64,000 nucleotides of DNA from Brucella tritici. Its GTDB lineage: Bacteria > Pseudomonadota > Alphaproteobacteria > Rhizobiales > Rhizobiaceae. Shown in pieces: positions 43,466 to 51,876 of the stretch (positions within the stretch are counted from its first letter, which is position 1; every line of letters begins with the position of its first letter). A program made the translations under genes and the position numbers. The notes below the pieces were generated by a model. That model had not been told where the DNA came from. It was given only the letters and a program-made list of their open reading frames with translations, and did not search any database. Location: assembly GCF_902825325.1 (NCBI RefSeq), contig NZ_CADEAR010000014.1, positions 22,078 through 86,077 on the forward strand. The letters are read 5' to 3'.

Positions 43466-44230
43466 TCACCCTTTCTGGCGATTGACCGGCGAAGACTGCC
43501 GACCCGCAACGAGAACTGCAAGATCGGGCCGATCAGTCGTCAATTGGCCGATAGGCTTGCTCAACCAATGTTCAAGCTCAGTTTCGGTATTTGGTACCCA
43601 ACATCCAAGCCTTGGTATCCCAACTTCAGCCACACATTGGTCTAATACAATCTCCAGCAAGCTCTTCTCAAAAGCCAACACCGTTGCAACATCGTTGCCA
43701 CGCTTCAGCACTTTTTCAAACCCACCAAAGAACTCCGCGGAGCGCCGGTCAATTGACATCAGCAACTGCTGGCCTGGAAATTTCATGCGCACATCCTCCA
43801 ACACTTCCGGCACGAAGCAAGTGAGAAAGACGCGATCGAGCATATTGCGCTCGTGAGCAAGCGTGATGATCTTTTCAGGCATGCCCGGATAAGGCCTTCC
43901 TCGCTCATCAGTCTTGATCTCCAGCTCAAGCTCCAGCTTGGTAGGAGCGAAGATATCCAGAACGTCGGCCAGGGTGGGTACGGTTTGACCGCGACTGTCG
44001 TTCAAGAGGACTTTTCCAAGCGCCTCTGCACTTTGCGCCTGAATTGGTCCTCTGCCATTGGTGGTGCGATCGAGTAACGGATCATGGATCACAACCGGCA
44101 CACCATCTGAACTCAGATGAACGTCCAGTTCCACTGCGTCGACATTCAGAGCGAGAAGGTTCTGGAAGCCGGTTAGGCTGTTTTCGACCCACAGGTTGCG
44201 CCCACCGCGATGACCAATGATCTTCACCAT
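43466..44230 (-). CDS. ugpQ: Glycerophosphodiester phosphodiesterase
   Basis: A 254-residue GDPD-fold enzyme. HRGG near the start, ELDVHLSSDGVPVVIHDP (metal Glu/Asp and second His) and ELELEIK give the full calcium/magnesium-binding set. I choose the ATG at 44230, nine bases after GGAG; a TTG at 44245 also lies in frame. It hydrolyses glycerophosphodiesters to glycerol 3-phosphate plus alcohol; without a signal peptide it acts in the cytoplasm on diesters taken up by the importer around it. Confidence 0.9.
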   Translation of the reverse strand: MVKIIGHRGGRNLWVENSLTGFQNLLALNVDAVELDVHLSSDGVPVVIHDPLLDRTTNGRGPIQAQSAEALGKVLLNDSRGQTVPTLADVLDIFAPTKLELELEIKTDERGRPYPGMPEKIITLAHERNMLDRVFLTCFVPEVLEDVRMKFPGQQLLMSIDRRSAEFFGGFEKVLKRGNDVATVLAFEKSLLEIVLDQCVAEVGIPRLGCWVPNTETELEHWLSKPIGQLTTDRPDLAVLVAGRQSSPVNRQKG

Positions 44231-44252
44231 TTTCATATTCTCCAATTGCTTG

Positions 44253-45137
44253 CTATTTGCCGCTGTCGACGAGGCCCTTCACGAACCATCGCTGCATGAT
44301 GAGGATCACCAGTACGGGCGGAAGCATGGTCCAAAGCGAGGCGTTCATCAGAAGGTGCCATGTCGGAAGGCCGTCCGACTGCGGCATGACCTGTTTCAAA
44401 CCTACAACTGCGGTCGCCATGTTGGGGTCGGTCGTCATCAACAATGGCCACAGATACTGGTTCCAGCCCATCAGAAAAAGAATGATCGATAATGCCACGA
44501 TGTTCGACCGGGACAGTGGAAGTAGAATGCGGAAGAAAAATTGCATCGGTTTAGCGCCATCAATTCGTGCAGCTTCACACAAATCGTCTGGAATTGTCAG
44601 AAAGAACTGCCTGAACAAAAATGTCGCCGTTGCGGAGGCGATGATCGGCAGGATAAGCCCGGAATAGGTGTTCACCATGTTCCAGTTCAACTCGACTGAG
44701 ACACCGAGCCAGGCAAAGATGATGTTGAGCGGCAGCGCCATATTAGCTGCGGATTCATAAGTTGGGACGATGCGCACCTCAATCGGCAGCATCATCGATA
44801 TGAATATCAGCCAGAAGGCGGTCATTCGGAACGGAAAGCGGAAATAGGTAACGGCAAAAGCCGCCAGCACAGACAGTACCAGCTTACCGACGGTAATTCC
44901 GAGGGCCACAATAACCGTGTTTAACAAAAGCTGTCCGAAATTGACAGTTGTCAGAACTTCCAGCGAATTAACCAAAAACTGATCGCCCGGCAACCAGCTC
45001 ATCGGGACTTTCAACACGTCCTGCTGGCTCAGTGAACCCGTGACCGCCACGAAATAAAGTGGCAGGCAAACCAGTAGGATCCCGATTATGAGAACCGCAT
45101 GGCAAACGACATCCAGAACCGGCGTGCGTTCATTCAT
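44253..45137 (-). CDS. ugpE: Glycerol-3-phosphate ABC permease
   Basis: A 294-residue permease with six helices and the EAA motif DLCEAARIDGAKPMQFFFRI. The N-terminal cytoplasmic tail and loop LPGDQFLVNSLEVLTTVNFG match MalG/UgpE-group proteins. Three bases separate its start from the ugpA stop. Gene identity rests on operon content (binding protein, phosphodiesterase) as much as on sequence. Confidence 0.87.
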   Translation of the reverse strand: MNERTPVLDVVCHAVLIIGILLVCLPLYFVAVTGSLSQQDVLKVPMSWLPGDQFLVNSLEVLTTVNFGQLLLNTVIVALGITVGKLVLSVLAAFAVTYFRFPFRMTAFWLIFISMMLPIEVRIVPTYESAANMALPLNIIFAWLGVSVELNWNMVNTYSGLILPIIASATATFLFRQFFLTIPDDLCEAARIDGAKPMQFFFRILLPLSRSNIVALSIILFLMGWNQYLWPLLMTTDPNMATAVVGLKQVMPQSDGLPTWHLLMNASLWTMLPPVLVILIMQRWFVKGLVDSGK

Positions 45138-45140
45138 GAT

Positions 45141-46091
45141 TTACACCGCATAATTGACGCGCCGCTCGACCAGGCGAAACTGTGCGAATGTGAGGGCAAG
45201 AGCGAGTATCATCAAAATGACCGACTGCGCGGCAGAAGAGCCCATATCCAGGTTGACGAAGCCATCCTGATAGACCTTATAGACGAGGATCGAAGTCGCA
45301 CCTGCTGGTCCGCCACGAGTGGTGGCATCAATAATCGCAAATGTGTCGAACAGGCCGTAGACGAAATTGATAACGATCAGGAAGAACAGCGTAGGTGCGA
45401 TCATCGGCAGGGAAATGCGCTGGAACCGTCGAATGGGCCCAGCACCATCGATCGCGGCAGATTCCAAGATCGAGCGTGGTACAGCCAAAAGCGCAGCTAC
45501 AAGAAAAATATAGTTGTAGCAGATGTGCTTCCACGATGCCGCAAGAATGATGAGGATCATCGCATCGGTGGTGTTCTTCGTAGGGTCCCAACCAATACCC
45601 AGCATGTGCAGCATTTGCGCGATCGGTCCAACGCGCGTGTTGAACAGAAATGCCAGCATTATGCCTGCAACTGCTGGCGCGATAGCATACGGAAGCAACA
45701 AGATCGTACGATAAGCGACACGCGCACGAATGACATGGTTGGTCGCAAAAGCAAACAGCAACGCAACCGAAAGCGTGATTGCATTCTGCGCCAGCGTGAA
45801 CCAGAGCGTCATTTTGGCCGCCGTCCAATAGGACGGGCTGGCAAGTAATGCCGCAAAGTTCGCGAACCCAACCCATTGCACTGAACCGCCAAACGGATCA
45901 TTGAGCTGAAACGCCTGGATGAGTGCTCTGAATGAGGGAATGAAGAAGAAGAACAGCAAGACGAGCATTTGTGGCGCCAGCAATAGGACTGGCGTTTTCC
46001 ATTCTCGAAAATGCGCGCGTTTCAGGCCGCTTTCCTGCCGCTCCCCCAAAGGGGAGCGCAGACGGAAAGCACCTCCACCTTGTGCTTTCAT
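45141..46091 (-). CDS. ugpA: Glycerol-3-phosphate ABC permease
   Basis: A 316-residue permease: six helices, the N-terminal PQMLVLLFFFFIPSFRALIQAF helix split by a charged lead, and the EAA motif SAAIDGAGPIRRFQRISLP. It pairs with the ugpE product. The start lies four bases after the ugpB stop. The N-terminal 25 residues (KAQGGGAFRLRSPLGE) are longer than usual, so an internal start at a later Met or Val remains possible. Confidence 0.86.
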   Translation of the reverse strand: MKAQGGGAFRLRSPLGERQESGLKRAHFREWKTPVLLLAPQMLVLLFFFFIPSFRALIQAFQLNDPFGGSVQWVGFANFAALLASPSYWTAAKMTLWFTLAQNAITLSVALLFAFATNHVIRARVAYRTILLLPYAIAPAVAGIMLAFLFNTRVGPIAQMLHMLGIGWDPTKNTTDAMILIILAASWKHICYNYIFLVAALLAVPRSILESAAIDGAGPIRRFQRISLPMIAPTLFFLIVINFVYGLFDTFAIIDATTRGGPAGATSILVYKVYQDGFVNLDMGSSAAQSVILMILALALTFAQFRLVERRVNYAV

Positions 46092-46095
46092 TGCC

Positions 46096-47400
46096 TTATT
46101 TTCCTGCGCTTAGCTTTTCAAAGCGGCGAAGCACTTCGTTGCCGCGCGTGACAGCGGAATCTAACGCTTCCTGTGCCGGTTTCTGCCCCAGTGAGGCAGC
46201 CATCACTTCTTCCATAATGAAGATATTGGCCTGATTGGAGTTACCGAAGCGGAAGCCCAGTGAATTATCGGAGTTCGGCTTGCGCATAAGCTGTTGAATC
46301 GCGATGGCGCGGGTGGGATGCTGTTCGAAATAGCCTTCGCTTTTCAGCGCTTCATAGGCCGTCGTCGTAACGGGAACATAGCCGGTGTTTTTGCTCCACC
46401 ACACCTGAGTTTCCGGCTTTGCTAGAAAATCGAAGAAAGCGGCAGCGCCTTTATATTCATCGTCGGAATGGCCCTTCATTGCCCATAAAGCGCCGCCACC
46501 GATGACACTATTATGTGCTGTACGGTCCTTTTCATGGGGCAGGAAAGTCGCATTCCACGGGAATTTTGCTGAAGCCTCCACCGCGGCATGAGACGCAGTC
46601 GATGCAATAATCGTCGAACAGGTACCTGAGGTGAACAACTGAACCGGCTGAATTCCCTGTCCCGCGATCTCCATAACCCCGCTCGAAACAAGGTCATGCA
46701 TGCGCTCCACTTGACGGGTCAGAGACTTGTTGAAGACAAACTCGGTATCGATGCCATCAATGCCGTTGCGCTTTGTGCCATAGGGGTAGTCGTTCACGGC
46801 AGCGTAATTTTCGAGAAAACTCCACTCATAGTCGCCCGGCAAAACCATGGCGCATTTCGAAATGCCCTTGTCATGGATCGCGTGCAACTGTTGTGTCAGC
46901 TCATCCCAGTTATCAGCTGGCTTTTCAAACCCTGCGGCCTTGAAATGATCCTGATTATACCAAAGGATTGGCGTTGACGAGTTGAATGGCAGAGCCTGCA
47001 ACGTGCCCTTGTCGCTATAGTAAGCGGCGACCGGTGCAATCACCGTACTCCAGTCGATGGTGTAGCCTTCCTTGGTCATCAGATCGGCGACGGGTATTAC
47101 TGCCGATGAGTTCAGCATGGTCAAAAATGCGCGCTCATTGGTTTGCACAATGACCGGCGCGCGCTTCGCGCGATAGGCTGCAATCATCGCATTGATGAGC
47201 TCTTCGTATTTGCCCTTATTGACCGGGACAATCTCATACTCATTTTGAGATTCATTGAACTTCTTCGAAAGTTCATTCACGCGATCATTGAGCACGCCTC
47301 CCATCGCATGCCAGAATTCGATCTGCGTTTTTGCTTCGGCCGTTATGCTGGAAAGCATCGAACAGCCCAACATCAAGGAAGCCACTAAAAGACGCCTCAT
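46096..47400 (-). CDS. ugpB: Periplasmic glycerol-3-phosphate-binding protein
   Basis: A 434-residue exported protein with signal peptide ending SSITAEA and mature start KTQIEFWHAMGGVLNDRV, which is typical of UgpB (FWHAMxG). The later segments NPxSxxPxxxY-like WWSKNTGYVPVTTTAYEAL and the tyrosines around residues 130-140 suit phosphodiester ligand binding. GGGAGGATAC before the ATG is a strong ribosome site. It heads the operon and is divergent from a phosphatase/SorC pair; no Pho box is evident upstream. Confidence 0.9.
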   Translation of the reverse strand: MRRLLVASLMLGCSMLSSITAEAKTQIEFWHAMGGVLNDRVNELSKKFNESQNEYEIVPVNKGKYEELINAMIAAYRAKRAPVIVQTNERAFLTMLNSSAVIPVADLMTKEGYTIDWSTVIAPVAAYYSDKGTLQALPFNSSTPILWYNQDHFKAAGFEKPADNWDELTQQLHAIHDKGISKCAMVLPGDYEWSFLENYAAVNDYPYGTKRNGIDGIDTEFVFNKSLTRQVERMHDLVSSGVMEIAGQGIQPVQLFTSGTCSTIIASTASHAAVEASAKFPWNATFLPHEKDRTAHNSVIGGGALWAMKGHSDDEYKGAAAFFDFLAKPETQVWWSKNTGYVPVTTTAYEALKSEGYFEQHPTRAIAIQQLMRKPNSDNSLGFRFGNSNQANIFIMEEVMAASLGQKPAQEALDSAVTRGNEVLRRFEKLSAGK

Positions 47401-47611
47401 CGTATCCTCCCATATCGATCAAGTGCTTTTATGATGAGCATACGCTCTAGCAAGGGTTTGTCCAGCCCATAATTTGAAACATCCAGTTAATCACGTTTCA
47501 TGGCCTTTAATATGTATATCTCCATATCTTCACGCGAAGGGTTATTGCTCTTCCAGACGGACTATGATTATCATACGCTCACCTATCAATCATATTCTCA
47601 CGAGTCGCTCG
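47401..47611. promoter_or_regulatory. Divergent control region of ugp and HAD/SorC genes
   Basis: The nonamer CATACGCTC occurs twice, at 47439-47447 (inside the near-palindrome TGAGCATACGCTC) and at 47572-47580, once near each divergent start. Between them, TGAAAC-N14-GTTTCA spans 47475-47500. SorC-type regulators bind spaced repeated sites, so these are candidate operators for the product of 48309-49253. Confidence 0.45.
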
Positions 47612-48319
47612 ATGGATATCACCCCACTGAATCCTGCCACGCTAGCATTCGATCTAATCATTTTTGACTGTGACGGGGTGCTGGTCGACAGCGAGATCAT
47701 CAGCTGCGGCGCAGTGGCCGATGTGCTGAACAGGCACGGCGTACCCACGGACCTCGACTATGCCTTGCGCACTTTCCTGGGACGCCCGGCGTCGGCAGTG
47801 ACGGATGCCTTCACAGAACAAATGAACAAGCCACTCCCCGACACATTTGTTTCAAGCTGGCGTGAGTATCTATTTACGCGCTTCGAACAGGAACTGGTTG
47901 CCGTCGATGGAATTCGTTCGGCGATTGAAGCGATACCATTGCCCCGCTGCGTCGCCTCATCCAGCGATGAGGAGCGACTTCAGATGTCGTTGGGGCAAAC
48001 CGGCCTGCTGCCACTTTTCGAAGGCAATATCTTCAGCACAACGATGGTGAAGCATGGCAAACCCGCTCCTGACCTCTTTCTCTATGCGGCCAGAGAGATG
48101 GGCGTGCCGGCCTCACGATGTGTTGTCATCGAAGACAGCCCCAGCGGCGTGAAGGCCGCCAAGGCTGCGGGCATGACGGCTGTCGGATTTACGGGTGGGA
48201 GCCATTATTCGGTACTGGACAATACTGAAACATTGCGTAATGCCGGTGCGGATCACATTTTAAAGCGTGCTGCTGACCTGCCTTCCTTACTGAGAGAAAT
48301 TTCCGCCGATGGCCGATAA
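47612..48319 (+). CDS. HAD-superfamily sugar/polyol phosphatase
   Basis: A 235-residue HAD-IA hydrolase. Nucleophile Asp19 and acid/base Asp21 are in FDCDGVLVDSE, motif II Ser-Ser is in CVASSSDEERLQ, Lys is in MVKHGKPAPDLFL and the acidic motif IV is VIEDSPSGVKAA. It belongs to the beta-phosphoglucomutase/2-deoxyglucose-6-phosphatase branch. The ATG at 47612 is chosen because motif I then sits at the usual distance. Its end overlaps the SorC gene by 11 bases. A role in controlling phosphorylated intermediates of glycerol-phosphate or sugar uptake is inferred. Confidence 0.85.
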   Translation: MDITPLNPATLAFDLIIFDCDGVLVDSEIISCGAVADVLNRHGVPTDLDYALRTFLGRPASAVTDAFTEQMNKPLPDTFVSSWREYLFTRFEQELVAVDGIRSAIEAIPLPRCVASSSDEERLQMSLGQTGLLPLFEGNIFSTTMVKHGKPAPDLFLYAAREMGVPASRCVVIEDSPSGVKAAKAAGMTAVGFTGGSHYSVLDNTETLRNAGADHILKRAADLPSLLREISADGR

Positions 48320-49253
48320 CGACAAGCCCAGACTGGACGATGCCGCAAGAGCGGGTTGGCTTTATTATATTGCCGGTAAGACACAGGACGAGATCGCCCA
48401 GATGCTGGGCGTTTCGCGCCCGACGGCACAGAGATTTGTATCCCAATGTCGGTCTGAAGGACTGATCACGTTTCGAATGAACCATCCAATAGCAAATTGC
48501 ATGGAACTTGCGGGCAGGCTGTCGGAGAAATTCGATCTAGCTTATTGCGACGTTATTCCCTCAGAGGGGACTTGGCCGGAAGGCTCAACGACTGTCCCTG
48601 AAGCCGCTGCCGTTTTCATAGAGCGGCAGTTGCGGTCCAGAACTGCCATTGTGATGGCGCTTGGCACCGGCCGCACCATGCGCGCCACGGTCCAGCGCGT
48701 TTCTCCACTCAACGGCTCGGTCCATCGACTGGTATCATTGGTGGGGCATATTGGCATTGACGGATCGGCGAGCCCGTTCGACGCCTTGATCAAACTTTCG
48801 GAAACAGTCAACGCACAGCATTATCCGCTTCTTTTGCCGCTCTACCTATCTTCGGTAGAAGAAAGGGACGCGTTGCTGGCGATTGAGCCGGTGAGGCGCG
48901 TCCACCAACTCGCATCGACTGCCGATCTCTGGGTGACCGGGATCAGCGATCTGGCGGCGGATTCGCCACTTGCAAAAGAAGGGTTTCTGAGCCGCGATGA
49001 GCTTTTTGAACTTAACAGGCTCGGAGGCGTTGGAGAAATTTGCGGTTGGGCATTTGATATCGATGGGAAAATCGTCGAAGGTGCTACGAATTTGCGTATC
49101 ACCAGCGTCGCGCCGCAGATCAATGTCGGCAGACAACGTATTTGCGTGGCTTCAGGTGAACGGAAAGTGCAACCATTGTTGTCTGCGCTCCGCGGCAACA
49201 TCATCAATGGACTCATTACCGATGAAAATACCGCGATGAATTTGCTGGCCTGA
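48309..49253 (+). CDS. SorC/DeoR-type sugar-binding transcriptional regulator
   Basis: A 314-residue regulator with an N-terminal helix-turn-helix (AGKTQDEIAQMLGVSRPTAQRFVSQCRSEGLI, about 20-50) and a C-terminal SorC sugar-phosphate-binding domain (about 60-312; MALGTGRTMRATV is the phosphate-binding loop). Such proteins respond to phosphorylated sugars or polyols. Its operon is divergent from ugpB, so control of glycerol-phosphate uptake by a phosphorylated ligand, rather than by phosphate starvation alone, is suggested. Confidence 0.87.
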   Translation: MADNDKPRLDDAARAGWLYYIAGKTQDEIAQMLGVSRPTAQRFVSQCRSEGLITFRMNHPIANCMELAGRLSEKFDLAYCDVIPSEGTWPEGSTTVPEAAAVFIERQLRSRTAIVMALGTGRTMRATVQRVSPLNGSVHRLVSLVGHIGIDGSASPFDALIKLSETVNAQHYPLLLPLYLSSVEERDALLAIEPVRRVHQLASTADLWVTGISDLAADSPLAKEGFLSRDELFELNRLGGVGEICGWAFDIDGKIVEGATNLRITSVAPQINVGRQRICVASGERKVQPLLSALRGNIINGLITDENTAMNLLA

Positions 49254-49545
49254 TAATCCAGCACCTTAATAAAAGCCGCGGTTGTATCGGTTAGACATAC
49301 TTCCCGTCGTCGGCACTCCCACATTGTTTAGGGTTCTGGCGCGCCGGGACGCGTACGTTAGCGCCTGTTCCGGAAAACGGTTTGTAATTCCGTTATTTGT
49401 GGCTCAATCAGCTTACTTATTATAATAATTTATGGAATAGTAATTCAGTCTCGCTGCCTGGTGCACGATTTCAATCCACGCCATCATGTCTCCATCCAAA
49501 TGCTCGCCAGCAATATGAACGATGCAATTTGCTCTGTGCAAGTAA

Positions 49546-49858
49546 TTGGATAAATACGGATTGGGCTGTAATCGAGCTGTTAAACTCCTTCGGGGTGTCG
49601 CCTTGGCCGTCCATGCAATACAGATTTGCGAGAAGTCGTGAATGCTCTGCTTAAAATTGCTTCTTCAGGCGCAGCGCAGCGGCTTCTCCCAACTAATCAC
49701 TACCATCCTCTGCGGTGTAGGATTGTTTCTATTCCTGCCGCATTGACGGTCTGCTGCACAGATCAAAGAGGGCCTGCCGTAGCAACACGTAAACAAGCGT
49801 GATACGAATTTTGACTGGCAATCAGTCCAGGATGTGGTCGCACAGACGGAATAATCGA
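49546..49858 (+). pseudogene. Decayed IS5-family transposase
   Basis: Across three frames the DNA encodes pieces in the order of an IS5-group transposase: NTDWAVIELLN (compare DxEWAVIEPLLP), then EVVNALLKIASSGAQRRLLP (compare REVVNALLYIASSGCQWRLLP), then DCFYSCRIDGLL, then NFDWQSVQ (compare IDSQSVK). Frameshifts and stops break it; it ends close to the ccdB stop codon. It is a relic and cannot be active. The rest of the gap after the SorC gene (49254-49545) shows no other feature. Confidence 0.6.
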
Positions 49859-49868
49859 GCCATAGAGT

Positions 49869-50165
49869 TCAGAACCCATGAAATACCATATCAAGCGCAG
49901 CCACAATCTCGTCATGCGATGCAGAGAGGTTTGTAACTGAGGTCTTCAAGACCGATACTGGTATTGCGGCCATGAACTGCGTGACTAAGACGTACTCCTC
50001 TCCTTCAATATCAAAGGTGGGATTAAGCCGTTTGGCGGGGATGGGTGCCAGCGCTTTGATAATGAGGGGGATGACAATACGTGTTTTAAGCTCATCCAGT
50101 AGATCGGCTTGCACGTCTAGCACATAGCCGCCACCCGGATTGGAATAAACGTCATATCTTGCCAT
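49869..50165 (-). CDS. ccdB: CcdB-family toxin
   Basis: A 98-residue protein aligning over its whole length with CcdB, the gyrase poison: MARYDVYSNPGGGYVLDVQADLL at the start, RIVIPL in the first sheet, and AAIPVSVL and DEIVAALDMVFHGF at the end. The C-terminal Trp-Gly-Ile of F-plasmid CcdB, which contacts gyrase, is here His-Gly-Phe, so poisoning activity may be weaker or different. Its ATG overlaps the antitoxin stop (TAATG). Confidence 0.88.
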   Translation of the reverse strand: MARYDVYSNPGGGYVLDVQADLLDELKTRIVIPLIIKALAPIPAKRLNPTFDIEGEEYVLVTQFMAAIPVSVLKTSVTNLSASHDEIVAALDMVFHGF

Positions 50166-50410
50166 TAGAACTGACGATAATGGTCGAGAGGTAAGCCATT
50201 TGCTTCGATGTACGCATTTGAGCTTTGCATCGCTGCACGGTTATCTTTTTTCCAAAGTGCTGATTTGGCAGCAGCCAACGCCTGTGCAATACCAATCTCG
50301 GCTGCGCGCGAAATATTAATATTATGGCGGCGTGCTTCCGAAAGAAGCTCACTATCAATTGAAAGATTGGCTGCGCGTTTGAGTGTGCGGACAGGTTGCG
50401 ATTGTGGCAT
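50165..50410 (-). CDS. ccdA: CcdA-family antitoxin
   Basis: An 81-residue antitoxin. The ATG at 50410 has AAGGAG eight bases upstream. The N-terminal ribbon-helix-helix domain (TLKRAANLSIDSELLSEARR) binds the operon promoter; the C-terminal tail (WKKDNRAAMQ to GLPLDHYRQF) is the flexible CcdB-binding part. Gene order antitoxin-toxin with a one-base overlap is typical. The pair sits between two decayed genes, away from plasmid functions, so it appears to be a chromosomal or megaplasmid resident. Confidence 0.88.
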   Translation of the reverse strand: MPQSQPVRTLKRAANLSIDSELLSEARRHNINISRAAEIGIAQALAAAKSALWKKDNRAAMQSSNAYIEANGLPLDHYRQF

Positions 50411-50438
50411 AAGAAACGCTCCTTCTTGCCAGAAATAT

Positions 50439-50457
50439 ATGCGCATAACTATGCGCA
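50439..50457. promoter_or_regulatory. Predicted CcdA operator
   Basis: Two copies of TGCGCA (50440-50445 and 50452-50457), the first inside the palindrome ATGCGCAT, lie about 30 bases before the antitoxin start. Ribbon-helix-helix antitoxins bind such tandem short palindromes, giving autoregulation. Confidence 0.45.
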
Positions 50458-50494
50458 AACAACTGTAATATTGTAACACTTCAATCATCGCCAT

Positions 50495-51180
50495 TTAAAC
50501 CAGCAAACGATGGCTTTCCAAGCGTCCGAAGCCTGATGAGCAATATCCCGGCGTGTACGTCAAGATCCGCAGCATTATGGGGTAGCGATAGATCAAGCGC
50601 GGCAGCGTCAAATTACGATTCGCCCCAGTCAATCAGCGCGATCCGATCGTCCGTCATTAAGATGTTCCGTTAGCGAGGGGCGCTGCGAACAACGCAGATC
50701 TGGCGGCCGAGAAGCCGCGTCTACACGGCTTGGCATCGCACTTCACTCTCTGGGGCGCCGCGCTAAGATTAATTTTCGTCCCTTTTTCGGCGTTTAGAAG
50801 GTCGGTTTATGACCGCCAGCCAGGACGTAGGGGCCAACTTCGGGTCAGGCGGTGCAGTTCGTGTAATGTAGTAGCCACCCGCCGCCAGTTCTTCTCCGTT
50901 TGTGGTGAATTACCTTTCAGATACTTTATCACGACCTGACTATCTTCGAACATCGCCCATCCTTCTTTGGGAAAGGAAGCGGTACCGCCATGCATTCTGA
51001 TCCAGATACCGGAGAAGCCCTATCTCTCCGGCCAAATCAACGTCGCAACGCATGTCCAGATGTGCCGCTGCGAGGCGTCCGCCGTCAGTATGCTCCTCAA
51101 ATCGTTTGGAAGGCCGCCGGTGAGCCGTTCTAGACCGTCGACATCCAAGCCCTTCGGCGGTCGAAAGCTTCTTATCGCAT
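50495..51180 (-). pseudogene. Decayed phosphotransferase (aminoglycoside-kinase-like)
   Basis: Reading the minus strand in shifting frames recovers a kinase in order: GLDVDGLERLTGGLPNDLRS, GGRLAAAHLDMRCDVDLAGE, QVVIKYLKGNSPQTEKNWRR, VATTLHELHRLTRSWPLRPG, NAEKGTKINLSAAP, DDRIALIDWGES, LDLSLPHNAADLD and DAWKAIVCW. The pattern is that of a phosphotransferase/APH-fold family, with IDW as the metal-binding aspartate motif. At least three frameshifts and stops interrupt it, and the catalytic HGD loop is lost. The longest open piece is 50807-50995. A non-functional relic. Confidence 0.6.
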
Positions 51181-51229
51181 TTGCGTAGCTTTCAGGAGTT
51201 CGAGTTAATTGAAGTCGCGCCAGACATTA

Positions 51230-51487
51230 TCATATCTGTCTCTTGCGGATTGCTATGACCAGACGGAAGACGGCAAAGGCAGCGGAAGCGAGATATAAAA
51301 ATCCGCCGATGAACATGATGCCGTATACGCCGGCGAACAATTCGCGGTCTTCTCTGAACCTGTCGGGCGTCCCGGTTACAGGATAGACAAAAGCCGCGAT
51401 GATTTCGCCTATCCCATATCCGACGAAGAGGCAGACCGGCACCAGCAGCAGAAGGCTGATGAGAAAAAAGAAGATCGGTTTCAGCAT
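51230..51487 (-). CDS. Small two-helix membrane protein, unknown
   Basis: An 85-residue product with hydrophobic segments at about 5-35 and 52-78 separated by a charged loop (TPDRFREDRE), ending in a basic tail (RKRQI). AAGGGA precedes the ATG. I do not recognise the family. It follows the 112-residue exported protein's gene after 6 bases, so the two are probably one transcript with the genes up to the LysE-type exporter. Confidence 0.6.
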   Translation of the reverse strand: MLKPIFFFLISLLLLVPVCLFVGYGIGEIIAAFVYPVTGTPDRFREDRELFAGVYGIMFIGGFLYLASAAFAVFRLVIAIRKRQI

Positions 51488-51493
51488 TGTCCC

Positions 51494-51832
51494 TTACATC
51501 CCAACATCAACCAGCTTGTCGAGCGAAAAGCGTTCGGAACTTGCGTCGCAGCGGTGCCAATCCATCTGCGCGTTCGGTTCATCGCGGTGCCCGTAGCACC
51601 AGTCCCTTTCATTCAGCGCTACGCCATAAATCCTCATTGATGCGCAGGCGACGACGATCTGGACATCATGGCTTATGCTGTGCAGGCAGATGTCACCAGT
51701 CTCGTTGAAGAGCTGTTTGAGCTCATCGTCAGTCTCGGTGGCTTGTGCAAACAGCCTGTCGGCAGCCACGGCGGGACATGCCATCTGCGATCCGATAAAG
51801 AACAGGGAAAGTCCGAGCAGCTGCCGGTTCAT
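51494..51832 (-). CDS. Small periplasmic protein, unknown
   Basis: A 112-residue product with signal peptide (MNRQLLGLSLFFIGSQMACPAVAA). The mature part has four cysteines (CLHS, CASM, WCYG, HRCD), which suggests two disulfides in a compact periplasmic fold. AAAGGA six bases before the ATG supports the start. The size and disulfides resemble periplasmic inhibitor or immunity-type proteins, but I cannot assign a family. Confidence 0.6.
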   Translation of the reverse strand: MNRQLLGLSLFFIGSQMACPAVAADRLFAQATETDDELKQLFNETGDICLHSISHDVQIVVACASMRIYGVALNERDWCYGHRDEPNAQMDWHRCDASSERFSLDKLVDVGM

Positions 51833-51876
51833 CGTATTGTCCTTTCATCATGGCGATCAGAAGGCAGGGGTTGCAA

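Noticed and set aside
47401..47611. A Pho box expected upstream of ugpB
   Set aside because: No tandem CTGTCAT-like 7-mers with 11-base spacing are visible in the divergent region.
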